A stretch of 24,984 bases of DNA from DHVE2 group archaeon (lineage in GTDB: Archaea; Thermoplasmatota; Thermoplasmata; Thermoplasmatales; Aciduliprofundaceae), in contig WALH01000075.1 of NCBI GenBank assembly GCA_015522935.1, positions 1-24,984 on the forward strand, read 5' to 3'. Below are positions 6,621 through 14,403 of the stretch, piece by piece. Under the pieces are notes generated by a model, which saw nothing but the letters and a program-made list of their open reading frames with translations, was not told where the DNA came from and ran no database searches. The position numbers were made by a program, and so were the translations under genes. The stretch's first letter is position 1. Each line of letters begins with the position of its first letter.

Positions 6621-7176
6621 ATCTCTGTATAGCAGTTGCATGCCCTAAAATGGCGAATGTTATCAGCACCCAGTCGGTTATTGAGAATATGTAGCCCCAC
6701 CAGAAAAATTGCACGATGGGGAGAACGATTAAAATCACAAGCCTGTCCGCCCTACCCAGAATCCCGCCGTATATCCTTTTCAAACCAACTGCCTGAGCCT
6801 GAGTGCCCATATAACTTGTGAGAAAAACACCGGTTATTGCAAAAATACCAATCCACATTGTTGCATATTTGCTGAAAACTATCCCTAAAAGTATTGCCGT
6901 ATCGGAATATCTATCCATCGTATGATCTAAAAAATCTCCCTTCTTCGATGCAAGATTTCGCATCCTTGCAACTTTTCCATCCACAGCATCCATAAGAGAA
7001 GAGAGAACAATAAAAAGAAATGATACAAGAAGGTAGTCAAGAAAGTAAAACAATCCAGCGAAGAAAGCTAAGAGGAACGAAATCAGGGTTATGGTGTTTG
7101 GATGGATATTCATGAAAGGTTTTGATAATTTTGTGAGAATTGCATCTATATTTTTTCTGTATCTGTTTAATACCAA
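6592..7176 (-). CDS. CDP-alcohol phosphatidyltransferase (archaetidylinositol-phosphate-synthase-like)
   Basis: A 194-residue integral membrane enzyme that joins a CDP-activated lipid (CDP-archaeol) to an alcohol such as inositol phosphate with release of CMP. The full family motif is present: D63, D66, G67, A70, R71, G80, D84 and D88 (DAVDGKVAR then KKGDFLDHTMD). About six hydrophobic segments follow the short basic N-terminus. Size and motif fit the euryarchaeal archaetidylinositol phosphate synthase group better than the larger archaetidylserine synthases, but the acceptor is inferred. The start overlaps the end of the AK6-type kinase gene by 10 bp. It is the last gene of the 11.9-6.6 kb minus-strand run. 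Confidence 0.88.
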   Translation of the reverse strand: MVLNRYRKNIDAILTKLSKPFMNIHPNTITLISFLLAFFAGLFYFLDYLLVSFLFIVLSSLMDAVDGKVARMRNLASKKGDFLDHTMDRYSDTAILLGIVFSKYATMWIGIFAITGVFLTSYMGTQAQAVGLKRIYGGILGRADRLVILIVLPIVQFFWWGYIFSITDWVLITFAILGHATAIQRFISSWKILS

Positions 7177-7694
7177 CTCAAAATCACCTCGCTGTAGTTT
7201 ATTCTCGGTTTGTATTTCTCCCTATTCCTTCCTTCAATTATATCGATAACCTCTTCTGCCACGACTTTTGGGTCTTTACCCGTTGTATCCACTTCGTAAA
7301 CATTCTTATTGTGTATATTTATTGCTTCACTCGTTATGAGACTCATTGCTTCTGCTTCCACATTTTCCCCTATTTTTTCTTTCCTATATCCTCTCTTTTC
7401 CAGTCTTTTTCTCAGTTCATCTGGGTGACATCTCAGAACGATTATGACATCAGCGTAGAATTCATGCGCATAATGCCCTTCCACAATTATTTTTCCCTCT
7501 TTTTTTCGCAATTTTTCTACTTCCTTCTTCAAATAATCCATATCCACTATGTAACTGTCTCTCTCTTCATCGTATTCTTTTTTAGCTTTTTCAAAATCTT
7601 TGAGATAAACAATCTCATATTTTTCATTTAAAATCTTAGCAACCGCAGTTTTCCCTGTGCCCGGTGTACCTGTCAATGCAATTATCATATTCAT
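7167..7694 (-). CDS. AK6/Fap7-type adenylate kinase
   Basis: A 175-residue P-loop kinase of the AK6 (hCINAP/Fap7) family, which phosphorylates AMP or dAMP and in eukaryotes and archaea also helps 18S/16S rRNA maturation through ribosomal protein S11. Walker A is GTPGTGKT (9-16); the NMP-binding EGHYAH (72-77) and the lid-like RGYRKEKIGEN (101-111) are both typical. It starts with ATG at 7694, whose ATGA overlaps the stop of the large ATPase gene; a second ATG two codons on would also work. It overlaps the phosphatidyltransferase gene by 10 bp. Coupling to an ATPase and a lipid enzyme is likely co-expression, but a direct link cannot be excluded. Confidence 0.9.
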   Translation of the reverse strand: MNMIIALTGTPGTGKTAVAKILNEKYEIVYLKDFEKAKKEYDEERDSYIVDMDYLKKEVEKLRKKEGKIIVEGHYAHEFYADVIIVLRCHPDELRKRLEKRGYRKEKIGENVEAEAMSLITSEAINIHNKNVYEVDTTGKDPKVVAEEVIDIIEGRNREKYKPRINYSEVILSWY

Positions 7695-10600
7695 CCACCA
7701 AGGGATTTTATCTTTTTATCCATCTTTTCCACAAGATTGTCAATATCCATCTGTCTGTATATCTCCCTTGCCAGCCTGTAATACTTTAATGCCTCTCTTT
7801 TATCAATATTTTCAAGGCATTCTGCATACCTTCTATAAGTATCTGCCATATCTTTTTTAACACTCATTTTCTTCCAGTAATCTATAGCCTCTTCAAAATA
7901 CTGGATTGCCGTATTATAATCTTCAAGCCTGCATCTTATCCTCGCCATATATTCCTGGACACCAACTATACTCGATTCGTCGTTTATTTTCTTTGCTATA
8001 TCCATTGCCTCTTCCGTGGCCTTCTCCGCTTCGGAAAACTTACCTACTTCCATGTAGTAGTAGGCTTTGGAGCTTAGAAATGCTATCTTGCTCTCTAAAT
8101 CTTCAATCTTTTCTTTTTGGAATATATCATCCACTTCTGCTATTATTCTCTCAGCATCCTTATATTTTTTTATATCAGCGTAAAGAGATATCAGCCCGGT
8201 TTTTGCTCTTATCTCCTCAACTCTGTATCCGTTATCCACGGCAATTTTTAAAGCTCGTTTCAGTATATTTTCACTTTCCTTGTATTTTTCAATCTCAAAA
8301 AGGAAATTTCCCAGGTTAACCATGTGATCGCATAAGAGATACTCATCTCCTATCTCTTCAAGATATTTCAGGCTTTTCTCCATATATTCCAGCGCTCGAG
8401 TATAACTTCCATCCTGCGCTTCGATAACTGCCATATTATTATAGGCTATACCAAGATCCCGGGGATTTCCTACCTTTAACGATATTTCAAATGATTTTAT
8501 GTAATATTCCTTGCCCTTTTGATACTCCCCCAGCGCACTGTATGCTACAAATAAATTGTTATATGCCTTGCTTATATAATCGTAATTTCCCAATTTCTGA
8601 GATATTCCAAGATATTTTTTGTAATATTCTATTGCTTCATAATTCATACCCATGCTAGAATACAAAGCCCCAATAACATTGTATGAATTGGCTAGCAAAT
8701 CGTAATCTCCATATTTTATCGCATATTCCATCCCCTTTTTTGCATATTGGAGAGCTGTTTTGTAATCCGATTTATAATAGTAGACTATAGCCATATTCCT
8801 GTAAGTATCGGCTATTGTTTTGTAATTATCCAGTTTTTTTGCCTTTTTTAAAGCTCTATTCAGATACTCCACCGCCCCATCAAATTCTCCCAAATGCCAC
8901 TTGATAACCCCAACCTCAAGAAGCAATTCGGCTTTGCTTCTGTTCTTGGCAACATTCATATAGGGCATTAGAAGATTTAAAGATTCGTGAAAATTACCCA
9001 TTCTCTCCTGACTTTTTGCAATTTTTATGGTCAGTTCAACATTCTTTGGATTTCCGTTTTTCAACGATTCCTGATACATTTCAAGGGCTTTCATATAATC
9101 TCCGGAAAACATATAAAGATTTCCTAATCTTTCATACAATTCGTATATCTTTTTATTCATACCGTATTTTCTGGCAATCTCCATTGACATATTGTAATAT
9201 TCGATAGCATTCCTAACTGCCATATTCCGTATGTATTCTTCAGCCACTTCCATTAGAAGTTCAAGGGCTCTCCTGTCTTTAGCCATATAATACTGATAAG
9301 CTGCGTTGGTCTTATCACCGATTTTTTCAAACCTCTCTCCCAGTTCCCTGTGAATTTTTCTACGCTCATCTCTCGATGCATATTCATAAACAACATCTCG
9401 ATAGATATTATGTACAAAAGATAGTTTGGAATCTTCAACCTTGATAAACTTTCCTTCAATTCTTTTTATTAGCTTGCTATAGTCAGGCATAATAGATTCG
9501 ATTATTTTTATATCCGCGCGAGTTCCGAAAGCAGATATGATTTTTAGAAGTTTCAAAGTGCGATCATCTATTTTTTCAAGTTCCATTTCAACACTTTCCC
9601 TTATGGTTTCTGGCAGTACATATCTTTGAGAATTAACATAATTTAGCATACTTATTGCCATGAGGGGATTTCCCTCACTCTTTTCGTATATTATTTTAAT
9701 CACATCCTCATCCACTTTTCCCATGAATCTTACAATTTCCTCTATTGCTTTAGGTGGTAATTTTCTTAATCTTATTATCTCTGAATTCTCATAACGAATT
9801 ATATTTTCAAATATCTCACTGGCTTCTTCATCCTCAGCCAGTTCTTCACCTCTGTAAGCACCTAAAATCATAATCCTGGTTTTTGATATGTTTCTCACTA
9901 AATATTTGAGCAGTTCCAGAGAGCTTATATCCGCCCACTGAAGATTATCAAGAATGAGCAATATGGGCTTCTTTTTGGAATTGTAATCAAGAAAATTTAG
10001 TATGGTATTATAAAATCTTACCGTCTGCTTTTTCTCAATTTCTTTATACTCCTTTCTAACCTCGGATTCGTCCACGAGCCACTGAATAAGATCTTGCTGA
10101 AGAGGAGTGAGACCCCGAGTAGTTATGTAAATTTTTCTTCCAAATTTAACTGCATAATCCACAATGGCCTTTAACCATATATAAATCCTTCTCACACCAT
10201 GATGGTGAATAAGATACTGAAGACAATCTATAACTATGTCCCTTTCACTTTCCACCTCCTTTTTTATAGTCTCAAAAATTTCAAATTCCAACCGACTTGC
10301 AACTAAATCACCAATCCCAACTACATATTGCGATCCTCTTTTGGTACTAAAAACAGCTGCATTTTTTATATTTTCAAGAGCGCTGGTGTCTACAAGATAG
10401 CTCATAGGTTTTTCAGGTCGCTCTTCAAGATGAAAGGATACAATTTCATCGAAAGCATTCATTATCTTGTTCTTTTCTTCTTCATCTAAATGCTCAAGTT
10501 TGCCTGAAAGAATTATTACGTTTCTATCCATTACAAGAGAATAGAGAGCATGGAGAAAATTTACCACTGTATCAATGCCATTCAGATATATTAGATAATT

Positions 10601-11167
10601 TAAATCGTCTATGTACACAGCCTTCCCTTCATTTCCTTTCTGCAGAAAATCTATTACTGCAGGAAGCAATGTGAACTCAAGATTGTTTGGATTTACACTT
10701 TTCATATCTGTGGTAGTCTCAGTGAGCCATATACCCCCATCTTCAGGCTTGCGAGAAGTGAAGAAGATCCCGGGTATCTCCGAAGAAATGTTTTGATACA
10801 GAAAGTAACCTGCACCACGCTCTATTTCATCTACCATAACCATCCTTGGCCTTACAACAAGATCCTGGGCGTAATCAAGGGCTTTTCTCCTCTCAACATT
10901 ATTCCTTATATCTTTTAAATCACCATAATTTTTCAGTGCACGAGAAAAAACACTGTATGCCACATATTTGGAATTTACATCGCATTCCCCCCGCAATACT
11001 TCAAATGATAAAATACTTTCAAGGAATTTGTCAATGAGTGCTGTTTTTCCTATACCCGCCGGCCCCTCTATCAAAACCACTCGCCCTTCACCTTTTTTAA
11101 CAAGATTTGTATTTATGGTAAGTCTTTTTAATTCGCGTTCTCTATCTACGAATATATCGGGCATCAC
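7691..11167 (-). CDS. STAND-type ATPase with two inserted DUF835-like domains and a C-terminal TPR array
   Basis: A 1158-residue signalling ATPase (MalT/AAA_16 type). In order: an N-terminal VDRERELKRL box (7-16), Walker A GPAGIGKT (35-42), a DUF835 domain at about 112-243 (GGIWLTE, NPNNLEF, then the YIDDLNYLI segment), a second, diverged DUF835-like copy at about 254-366 (VIDCLQYLI aligns with VYIDDLNYLI), then Walker B ILLILDNLQWAD (402-413), sensor IMILGAYR (432-439), the STAND GxP segment EGNPL (498-502), a winged-helix-like region (about 520-605), and about 12-13 TPRs from 620 to 1150. So both DUF835 units sit between Walker A and Walker B. No membrane segment. GTG at 11167 or ATG at 11164 can start; TATA-like ATAAATATTA (11184-11193, minus strand) favours a near-leaderless start. 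It is coupled by ATGA to the AK6 gene. Confidence 0.88.
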   Translation of the reverse strand: MMPDIFVDRERELKRLTINTNLVKKGEGRVVLIEGPAGIGKTALIDKFLESILSFEVLRGECDVNSKYVAYSVFSRALKNYGDLKDIRNNVERRKALDYAQDLVVRPRMVMVDEIERGAGYFLYQNISSEIPGIFFTSRKPEDGGIWLTETTTDMKSVNPNNLEFTLLPAVIDFLQKGNEGKAVYIDDLNYLIYLNGIDTVVNFLHALYSLVMDRNVIILSGKLEHLDEEEKNKIMNAFDEIVSFHLEERPEKPMSYLVDTSALENIKNAAVFSTKRGSQYVVGIGDLVASRLEFEIFETIKKEVESERDIVIDCLQYLIHHHGVRRIYIWLKAIVDYAVKFGRKIYITTRGLTPLQQDLIQWLVDESEVRKEYKEIEKKQTVRFYNTILNFLDYNSKKKPILLILDNLQWADISSLELLKYLVRNISKTRIMILGAYRGEELAEDEEASEIFENIIRYENSEIIRLRKLPPKAIEEIVRFMGKVDEDVIKIIYEKSEGNPLMAISMLNYVNSQRYVLPETIRESVEMELEKIDDRTLKLLKIISAFGTRADIKIIESIMPDYSKLIKRIEGKFIKVEDSKLSFVHNIYRDVVYEYASRDERRKIHRELGERFEKIGDKTNAAYQYYMAKDRRALELLMEVAEEYIRNMAVRNAIEYYNMSMEIARKYGMNKKIYELYERLGNLYMFSGDYMKALEMYQESLKNGNPKNVELTIKIAKSQERMGNFHESLNLLMPYMNVAKNRSKAELLLEVGVIKWHLGEFDGAVEYLNRALKKAKKLDNYKTIADTYRNMAIVYYYKSDYKTALQYAKKGMEYAIKYGDYDLLANSYNVIGALYSSMGMNYEAIEYYKKYLGISQKLGNYDYISKAYNNLFVAYSALGEYQKGKEYYIKSFEISLKVGNPRDLGIAYNNMAVIEAQDGSYTRALEYMEKSLKYLEEIGDEYLLCDHMVNLGNFLFEIEKYKESENILKRALKIAVDNGYRVEEIRAKTGLISLYADIKKYKDAERIIAEVDDIFQKEKIEDLESKIAFLSSKAYYYMEVGKFSEAEKATEEAMDIAKKINDESSIVGVQEYMARIRCRLEDYNTAIQYFEEAIDYWKKMSVKKDMADTYRRYAECLENIDKREALKYYRLAREIYRQMDIDNLVEKMDKKIKSLGG

Positions 11168-11192
11168 TCAAACAATAGCAAACTAATATTTA

Positions 11193-11543
11193 TCAATTCT
11201 CCTTGCTTCTCTGCATGAAGTACGTATCTTCCTCTTTCAGTTCGCTGATAAGATTCGCTATCTTCCATTTCAATGATGTTGACGTTGTTGTTGCAAAAAT
11301 TATATGCGTTGAGATGATTTTTCTTATTTCCCAAATCAAATTTCTTATCCTCTCCTTATCAACATCATGCATAATGACTATTCTCTCCTCCCCAAGGCGA
11401 TTGTACGGCAAATTTCCTTCTCTGTTTATTATATTCTCTACGATTTTGTCCTTTTCGCCTTTACCTACAGGGCGAATTTTTTCATCTATAACCTTCCTTA
11501 TCTTTTCAATTTCCTCAAGCGAGAAACCCACAAGCAGAATCAT
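11193..11543 (-). CDS. DUF3783-family protein
   Basis: A 116-residue soluble alpha/beta protein. The N-terminal strand-helix (MILLVGFSLEEIEKI), a central strand VIMHDV, and the C-terminal IFATTTSTSLKW followed by ISELKEED match the DUF3783 pattern as I know it, where a threonine-rich strand precedes a tryptophan and an ELxEE helix. No biochemical function is known. It overlaps the ArsR-type regulator gene by 4 bp (ATGA) and is thus co-translated with it; the large ATPase gene starts about 26-30 bp further on and may have its own promoter inside the end of this gene. A regulator partner or effector role is inference. Confidence 0.72.
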   Translation of the reverse strand: MILLVGFSLEEIEKIRKVIDEKIRPVGKGEKDKIVENIINREGNLPYNRLGEERIVIMHDVDKERIRNLIWEIRKIISTHIIFATTTSTSLKWKIANLISELKEEDTYFMQRSKEN

Positions 11544-11896
11544 TCCTCATTCCCTCCGCATATTTCCCTGCAATACTTTTTTCCTATGGGAGTTAAAGAA
11601 TATATTATGTAGTTTCCCTTTTTCTCTCCGTTTATCAATCCAGAATTTTTCATCACGGACAGATGGTAGGAAAGGCGGGAGTACGATAGATTTACGACAT
11701 CCTTCAAAAGACACACACAGGAGCTCTGATTGCATAGAAAACAGAGGGTTTTCAGGCGAATAACGTCCCCCAACGAAGAATATACATTCGCATGTTCCTG
11801 AAGTTCCCTTTCCGACGGCATCTCTTCAAGTATCTTTTTCAACCCTCCCTTTTTCTCTATGCTTTCTCTTATGTTATCTGGTATCTTGAGAGACAT
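11540..11896 (-). CDS. ArsR-family winged-helix regulator with a cysteine cluster
   Basis: A 118-residue ArsR-type repressor. The core winged helix runs from about residue 36 to 106: VYSSLGDVIRLKTLCFL, then the recognition part SYSRLSYHLSVMKNSGLI and the wing GEKKGNYIIYSLT. Cysteines C52, C55, C60 and C62 lie in the helix that carries ELCVC in metal- or arsenite-sensing members, and C109 and C113 are near the C-terminus, so a thiol-based metal or redox sensor is likely. A 30-residue N-terminal extension precedes the domain. The start has a TATA-like box about 29 bp upstream and a pair of 8-bp direct repeats in between, which could be its operator. Overlaps the DUF3783 gene by 4 bp. Confidence 0.88.
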   Translation of the reverse strand: MSLKIPDNIRESIEKKGGLKKILEEMPSERELQEHANVYSSLGDVIRLKTLCFLCNQSSCVCLLKDVVNLSYSRLSYHLSVMKNSGLINGEKKGNYIIYSLTPIGKKYCREICGGNEE

Positions 11897-11901
11897 GACG
11901 G

Positions 11902-11929
11902 ATAAGTATGGAAAATAAGTATTAAAAAT
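11902..11929 (-). promoter_or_regulatory. Promoter and possible operator of the ArsR gene
   Basis: On the plus strand ATAAGTAT occurs at 11902-11909 and again at 11915-11922, 13 bp apart start to start. The second copy abuts the TATA-like TTTTTAAT (11922-11929, minus strand), whose centre is about 29 bp before the ATG at 11896. Repeats between TATA box and start codon would block transcription when bound, consistent with autorepression. Not tested. Confidence 0.4.
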
Positions 11930-11943
11930 TCTCGCCTACAAAA

Positions 11944-13746
11944 TTATATCTTGGTCGCTACTTCAAATCCCTCATTCACCGCGGAGTATATGTTTCTGAC
12001 GCTGCTGGCATCACCTATGATATAGTTGGGCACGCTTTCAACCCTGAACGGCACAAAGGGTCTTGATCCGAACGCCGCAATAAATGCATCCGCCTCGATG
12101 AGAATCTGCTCTCCATCTTGCTCTACAATTATCTCCCCATACCCTATATCTACAATTTTTGTACATGTCAACATCCTTACATCCTTCTTATTTAGCTCCT
12201 TCAAAAGATATCTCCGGGATAATGTCTCCATACCCATAGCCATTTCTGGAAGCATCTCCACTATCATAACTTCATTATTATCTGCAAGAAAATTTGCTGT
12301 TTCACATCCAACTAAGCCCCCCCCACCTATCACTATTTTCTTTTCCTCAAATCTCACGTCGCCACGAAGGACTTCGTTGAAGGGATATACGTAATTGCGG
12401 AGAGGCGGACTTGGGAGAAGGGGTTTGGAACCAGTAGCCAGTATTACTACGTTTGGCTCAATATCTATGATATCACCTTTCAATGCCTTCTTATGGTGCA
12501 CAACAATATCGCATTTTTCAATCTCTTCTCGATAGTAATCTATCAGCCACTGAATTTTCTCTTTGCCCGGAGGAATCTTTGCAAGGTTGAGTGTTCCTCC
12601 AAATTCATCATAAAATAGATGAACCTCATGCCCTCTAACAGCAGCGATTCTTGCGGCTTCTAATCCTCCAGGGCCCCCGCCTACTATCGCAATTCTCTTC
12701 CTCACAGAGGCTTCTCTTATCTCTATCTCCCTTCCAACCTGCGGATTTATTCCGCACCTTATCATCGTATCCTCATCGTGCCTAGCCTTTATGCACTCGC
12801 TACACCCGATACATTTTCTTATTTCTTTCACTCTCCCCTCTCTTACTTTTATTAGCCAGTCCGGATCCGCAATTAGAGTTCTTCCAAGAACTACCATGTC
12901 TGCCTTCTCGCAAAGAATCTTCACCGCTACCTCTGGCTCACGAATCATGCCCACCGCAGCAACGGGTACCTTTAAGGGGCGAATCTTCTCCGCAAGATAA
13001 GCACGCCAGCCCTGCGAGAAGGGCATGGGCTCAAGCCTCAATTCTTTGCGTCCAAGTCCAATATCAGCCTGAATCATCTGGTAATAATCTTGAAACACGT
13101 TGGCGAGTCTCTTTCCTTCCTCTAAATTAATTCCTCCTTCTTTAAAATCATTAATTGCAAGACGTATAGTTACAGGAAAATCCCAGCCGCAGCGCTTTGC
13201 TATTCTCTTTCTTATTTCTACAGCAAATTCCTCTCTCTTCCCCCAGGAGTCGTCACGGGAGTTGGTTAAGGGAGATAAAAATTGATTCACTAAAAGCCCA
13301 TGCGCCCCCTGAATTTCAACCATGTCAAATCCCACTTTACAGGCGATTTCAGAGGCGGTAACATAATCCTCTATAATCTCTTCAATCTTCTCATCACTCA
13401 GAAAATTCACACCCTTATTCTTCCAGCCCTCGTGCGTGAGTTCCACGGAAATTTTCGAGCTGTATTTCTTCAACCTTTTTGCAAAATTCTTCCAATCCTC
13501 GTAGAAATCCCAAGAATCTATTCTGGGTTCATAAGCTCCATGCTTCCCTTCAGGATAGGATACACTGGAATTCTCAACTATTAAAAGACCAACCTCCCCC
13601 TTTGCCCTTCTTTCGTAATGCTTTATAAAGAGTTCGCTCAGATGCCCATCTTCCCGCCCAAAATTCGTGGAGATCGGAGGGAATATGGCGCGATTTTCAA
13701 CAGCGATTTTTCCAATATTTATAGGTTCAAATATTTCATCATACAT
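11944..13746 (-). CDS. Old-Yellow-Enzyme-type FMN/Fe-S/FAD oxidoreductase (2,4-dienoyl-CoA-reductase-like)
   Basis: A 600-residue NAD(P)H:flavin oxidoreductase of the three-cofactor family that includes 2,4-dienoyl-CoA reductase and trimethylamine dehydrogenase. Residues 1-300 form the FMN TIM barrel (VENRAIFPPISTN, the active-site QGAHGLLVNQFLSP at 146-159, phosphate-binding VVLGRTLIADPDW at 285-297). C312, C315, C318 and C331 bind a [4Fe-4S] cluster. FAD binding is at GGGPGG (356-361) and NAD(P)H binding at GGGGLVG (474-480). The electron path NAD(P)H to FAD to Fe-S to FMN is thus complete. The enzyme is about 40-70 residues shorter than bacterial dienoyl-CoA reductase. The substrate is unknown; an unsaturated carbonyl or acyl-CoA is likely. 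No Shine-Dalgarno is seen. An 8-bp palindrome GGCATGCC lies just upstream (13753-13760). Confidence 0.9.
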   Translation of the reverse strand: MYDEIFEPINIGKIAVENRAIFPPISTNFGREDGHLSELFIKHYERRAKGEVGLLIVENSSVSYPEGKHGAYEPRIDSWDFYEDWKNFAKRLKKYSSKISVELTHEGWKNKGVNFLSDEKIEEIIEDYVTASEIACKVGFDMVEIQGAHGLLVNQFLSPLTNSRDDSWGKREEFAVEIRKRIAKRCGWDFPVTIRLAINDFKEGGINLEEGKRLANVFQDYYQMIQADIGLGRKELRLEPMPFSQGWRAYLAEKIRPLKVPVAAVGMIREPEVAVKILCEKADMVVLGRTLIADPDWLIKVREGRVKEIRKCIGCSECIKARHDEDTMIRCGINPQVGREIEIREASVRKRIAIVGGGPGGLEAARIAAVRGHEVHLFYDEFGGTLNLAKIPPGKEKIQWLIDYYREEIEKCDIVVHHKKALKGDIIDIEPNVVILATGSKPLLPSPPLRNYVYPFNEVLRGDVRFEEKKIVIGGGGLVGCETANFLADNNEVMIVEMLPEMAMGMETLSRRYLLKELNKKDVRMLTCTKIVDIGYGEIIVEQDGEQILIEADAFIAAFGSRPFVPFRVESVPNYIIGDASSVRNIYSAVNEGFEVATKI

Positions 13747-13951
13747 AATTTCGGCATGCCTAATCAGTATTTCAAATTATCTTAGAATTTCCGTGCAGAT
13801 GAAAGCGGATGGGTAGAGGAAGACTTTATACGCAAAAAGAAGAAATTAACTTTCCACTTTGCATTTACCCTTTTCTCTTTTCTTCATTTCACCTCGTTTT
13901 CCAGTTTATTCATTGCTCACGCTTGATGTCGCAATTCTAATTTTTATCACC

Positions 13952-14281
13952 TCATTCCTCAACTACATTACCAGATCTTAAATCAATACAAATTTTTCTC
14001 ACCCTTAACTTCCACAACTTCTCCGGCGCACCACCACCTTCTTCTCTGTATCCAGCCATTTCGATAATCCCCTCATTTTCCAGAGAGGAAAGATGATAAT
14101 AAAGGGTTGACCTTGGCATCCCCAAACTCTTCTTTTGAAGCTCTTCATAAATTTCATTTGTTCCCTTTGTTTCGTCTCCTATTATCTTTATAATGCTCCA
14201 TCGCGGCTCGCTGTACACAAATTTTATGCGTATTACCAAATCTCGAATTTTTCTCTTCTCTGCACACTTTCCTTTCGGCAT
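13952..14281 (-). CDS. Winged-helix transcriptional regulator (ArsR/HTH_20-like)
   Basis: A 109-residue DNA-binding protein. A basic N-terminus (MPKGKCAEKRK) precedes a winged helix at about 22-95: EPRWSIIKIIGD, the helix GTNEIYEELQKK, the recognition part MPRSTLYYHLSSLENEGII, and a wing with a glycine-rich GYREEGGGAPEKLW. The fold is that of ArsR-like regulators with no metal-binding cysteine set. It is divergent from the ABC exporter genes, 122 bp apart, and most likely controls them and itself. Start ATG at 14281; a TATA-like box on the minus strand (14317-14326) sits about 40 bp upstream, giving a short leader. Confidence 0.83.
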   Translation of the reverse strand: MPKGKCAEKRKIRDLVIRIKFVYSEPRWSIIKIIGDETKGTNEIYEELQKKSLGMPRSTLYYHLSSLENEGIIEMAGYREEGGGAPEKLWKLRVRKICIDLRSGNVVEE

Positions 14282-14301
14282 AGTACCACTTTGCGTTTAA
14301 T

Positions 14302-14321
14302 GATAAGTAAGCATATCTTAT
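14302..14321. promoter_or_regulatory. Inverted repeat in the divergent regulator/ABC promoter region
   Basis: ATAAG at 14303-14307 and CTTAT at 14317-14321 form an inverted repeat with a 9-bp spacer, and the right arm merges with the minus-strand TATA-like box of the regulator gene. This is a candidate operator for the winged-helix protein. The AT-rich context makes chance occurrence quite possible. Confidence 0.3.
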
Positions 14322-14367
14322 AAAATTATCGTTTTTTCCATTATTAATCTGTAAAATAACAAAAATT

Positions 14368-14376
14368 TTTAAATAT
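14368..14376 (+). promoter_or_regulatory. TATA box of the ABC exporter operon
   Basis: TTTAAATAT, preceded by an A/T-rich BRE-like stretch, is centred 32 bp before the ATG at 14404. There is no Shine-Dalgarno between, so the transcript would have a leader of only a few bases. Confidence 0.45.
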
Positions 14377-14403
14377 TGATTTGTAATATCCTTAGACATT
14401 GAG

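Noticed and set aside
7718..9310. DNA-level tandem repeat in the TPR region
   Set aside because: The repeats are visible only in the protein (about 34-residue period) and differ strongly in DNA, as expected for ordinary TPRs.
11203..11763. 186-codon plus-strand frame
   Set aside because: It lies wholly over the minus-strand DUF3783 and ArsR genes, which have family matches, and its own composition (Ser/Phe/Ile-rich) is that of an antisense shadow.
13780..13951. C/D-box or other small RNA
   Set aside because: TGATGA-like and CTGA-like boxes are not correctly spaced and no stable fold was evident by eye.
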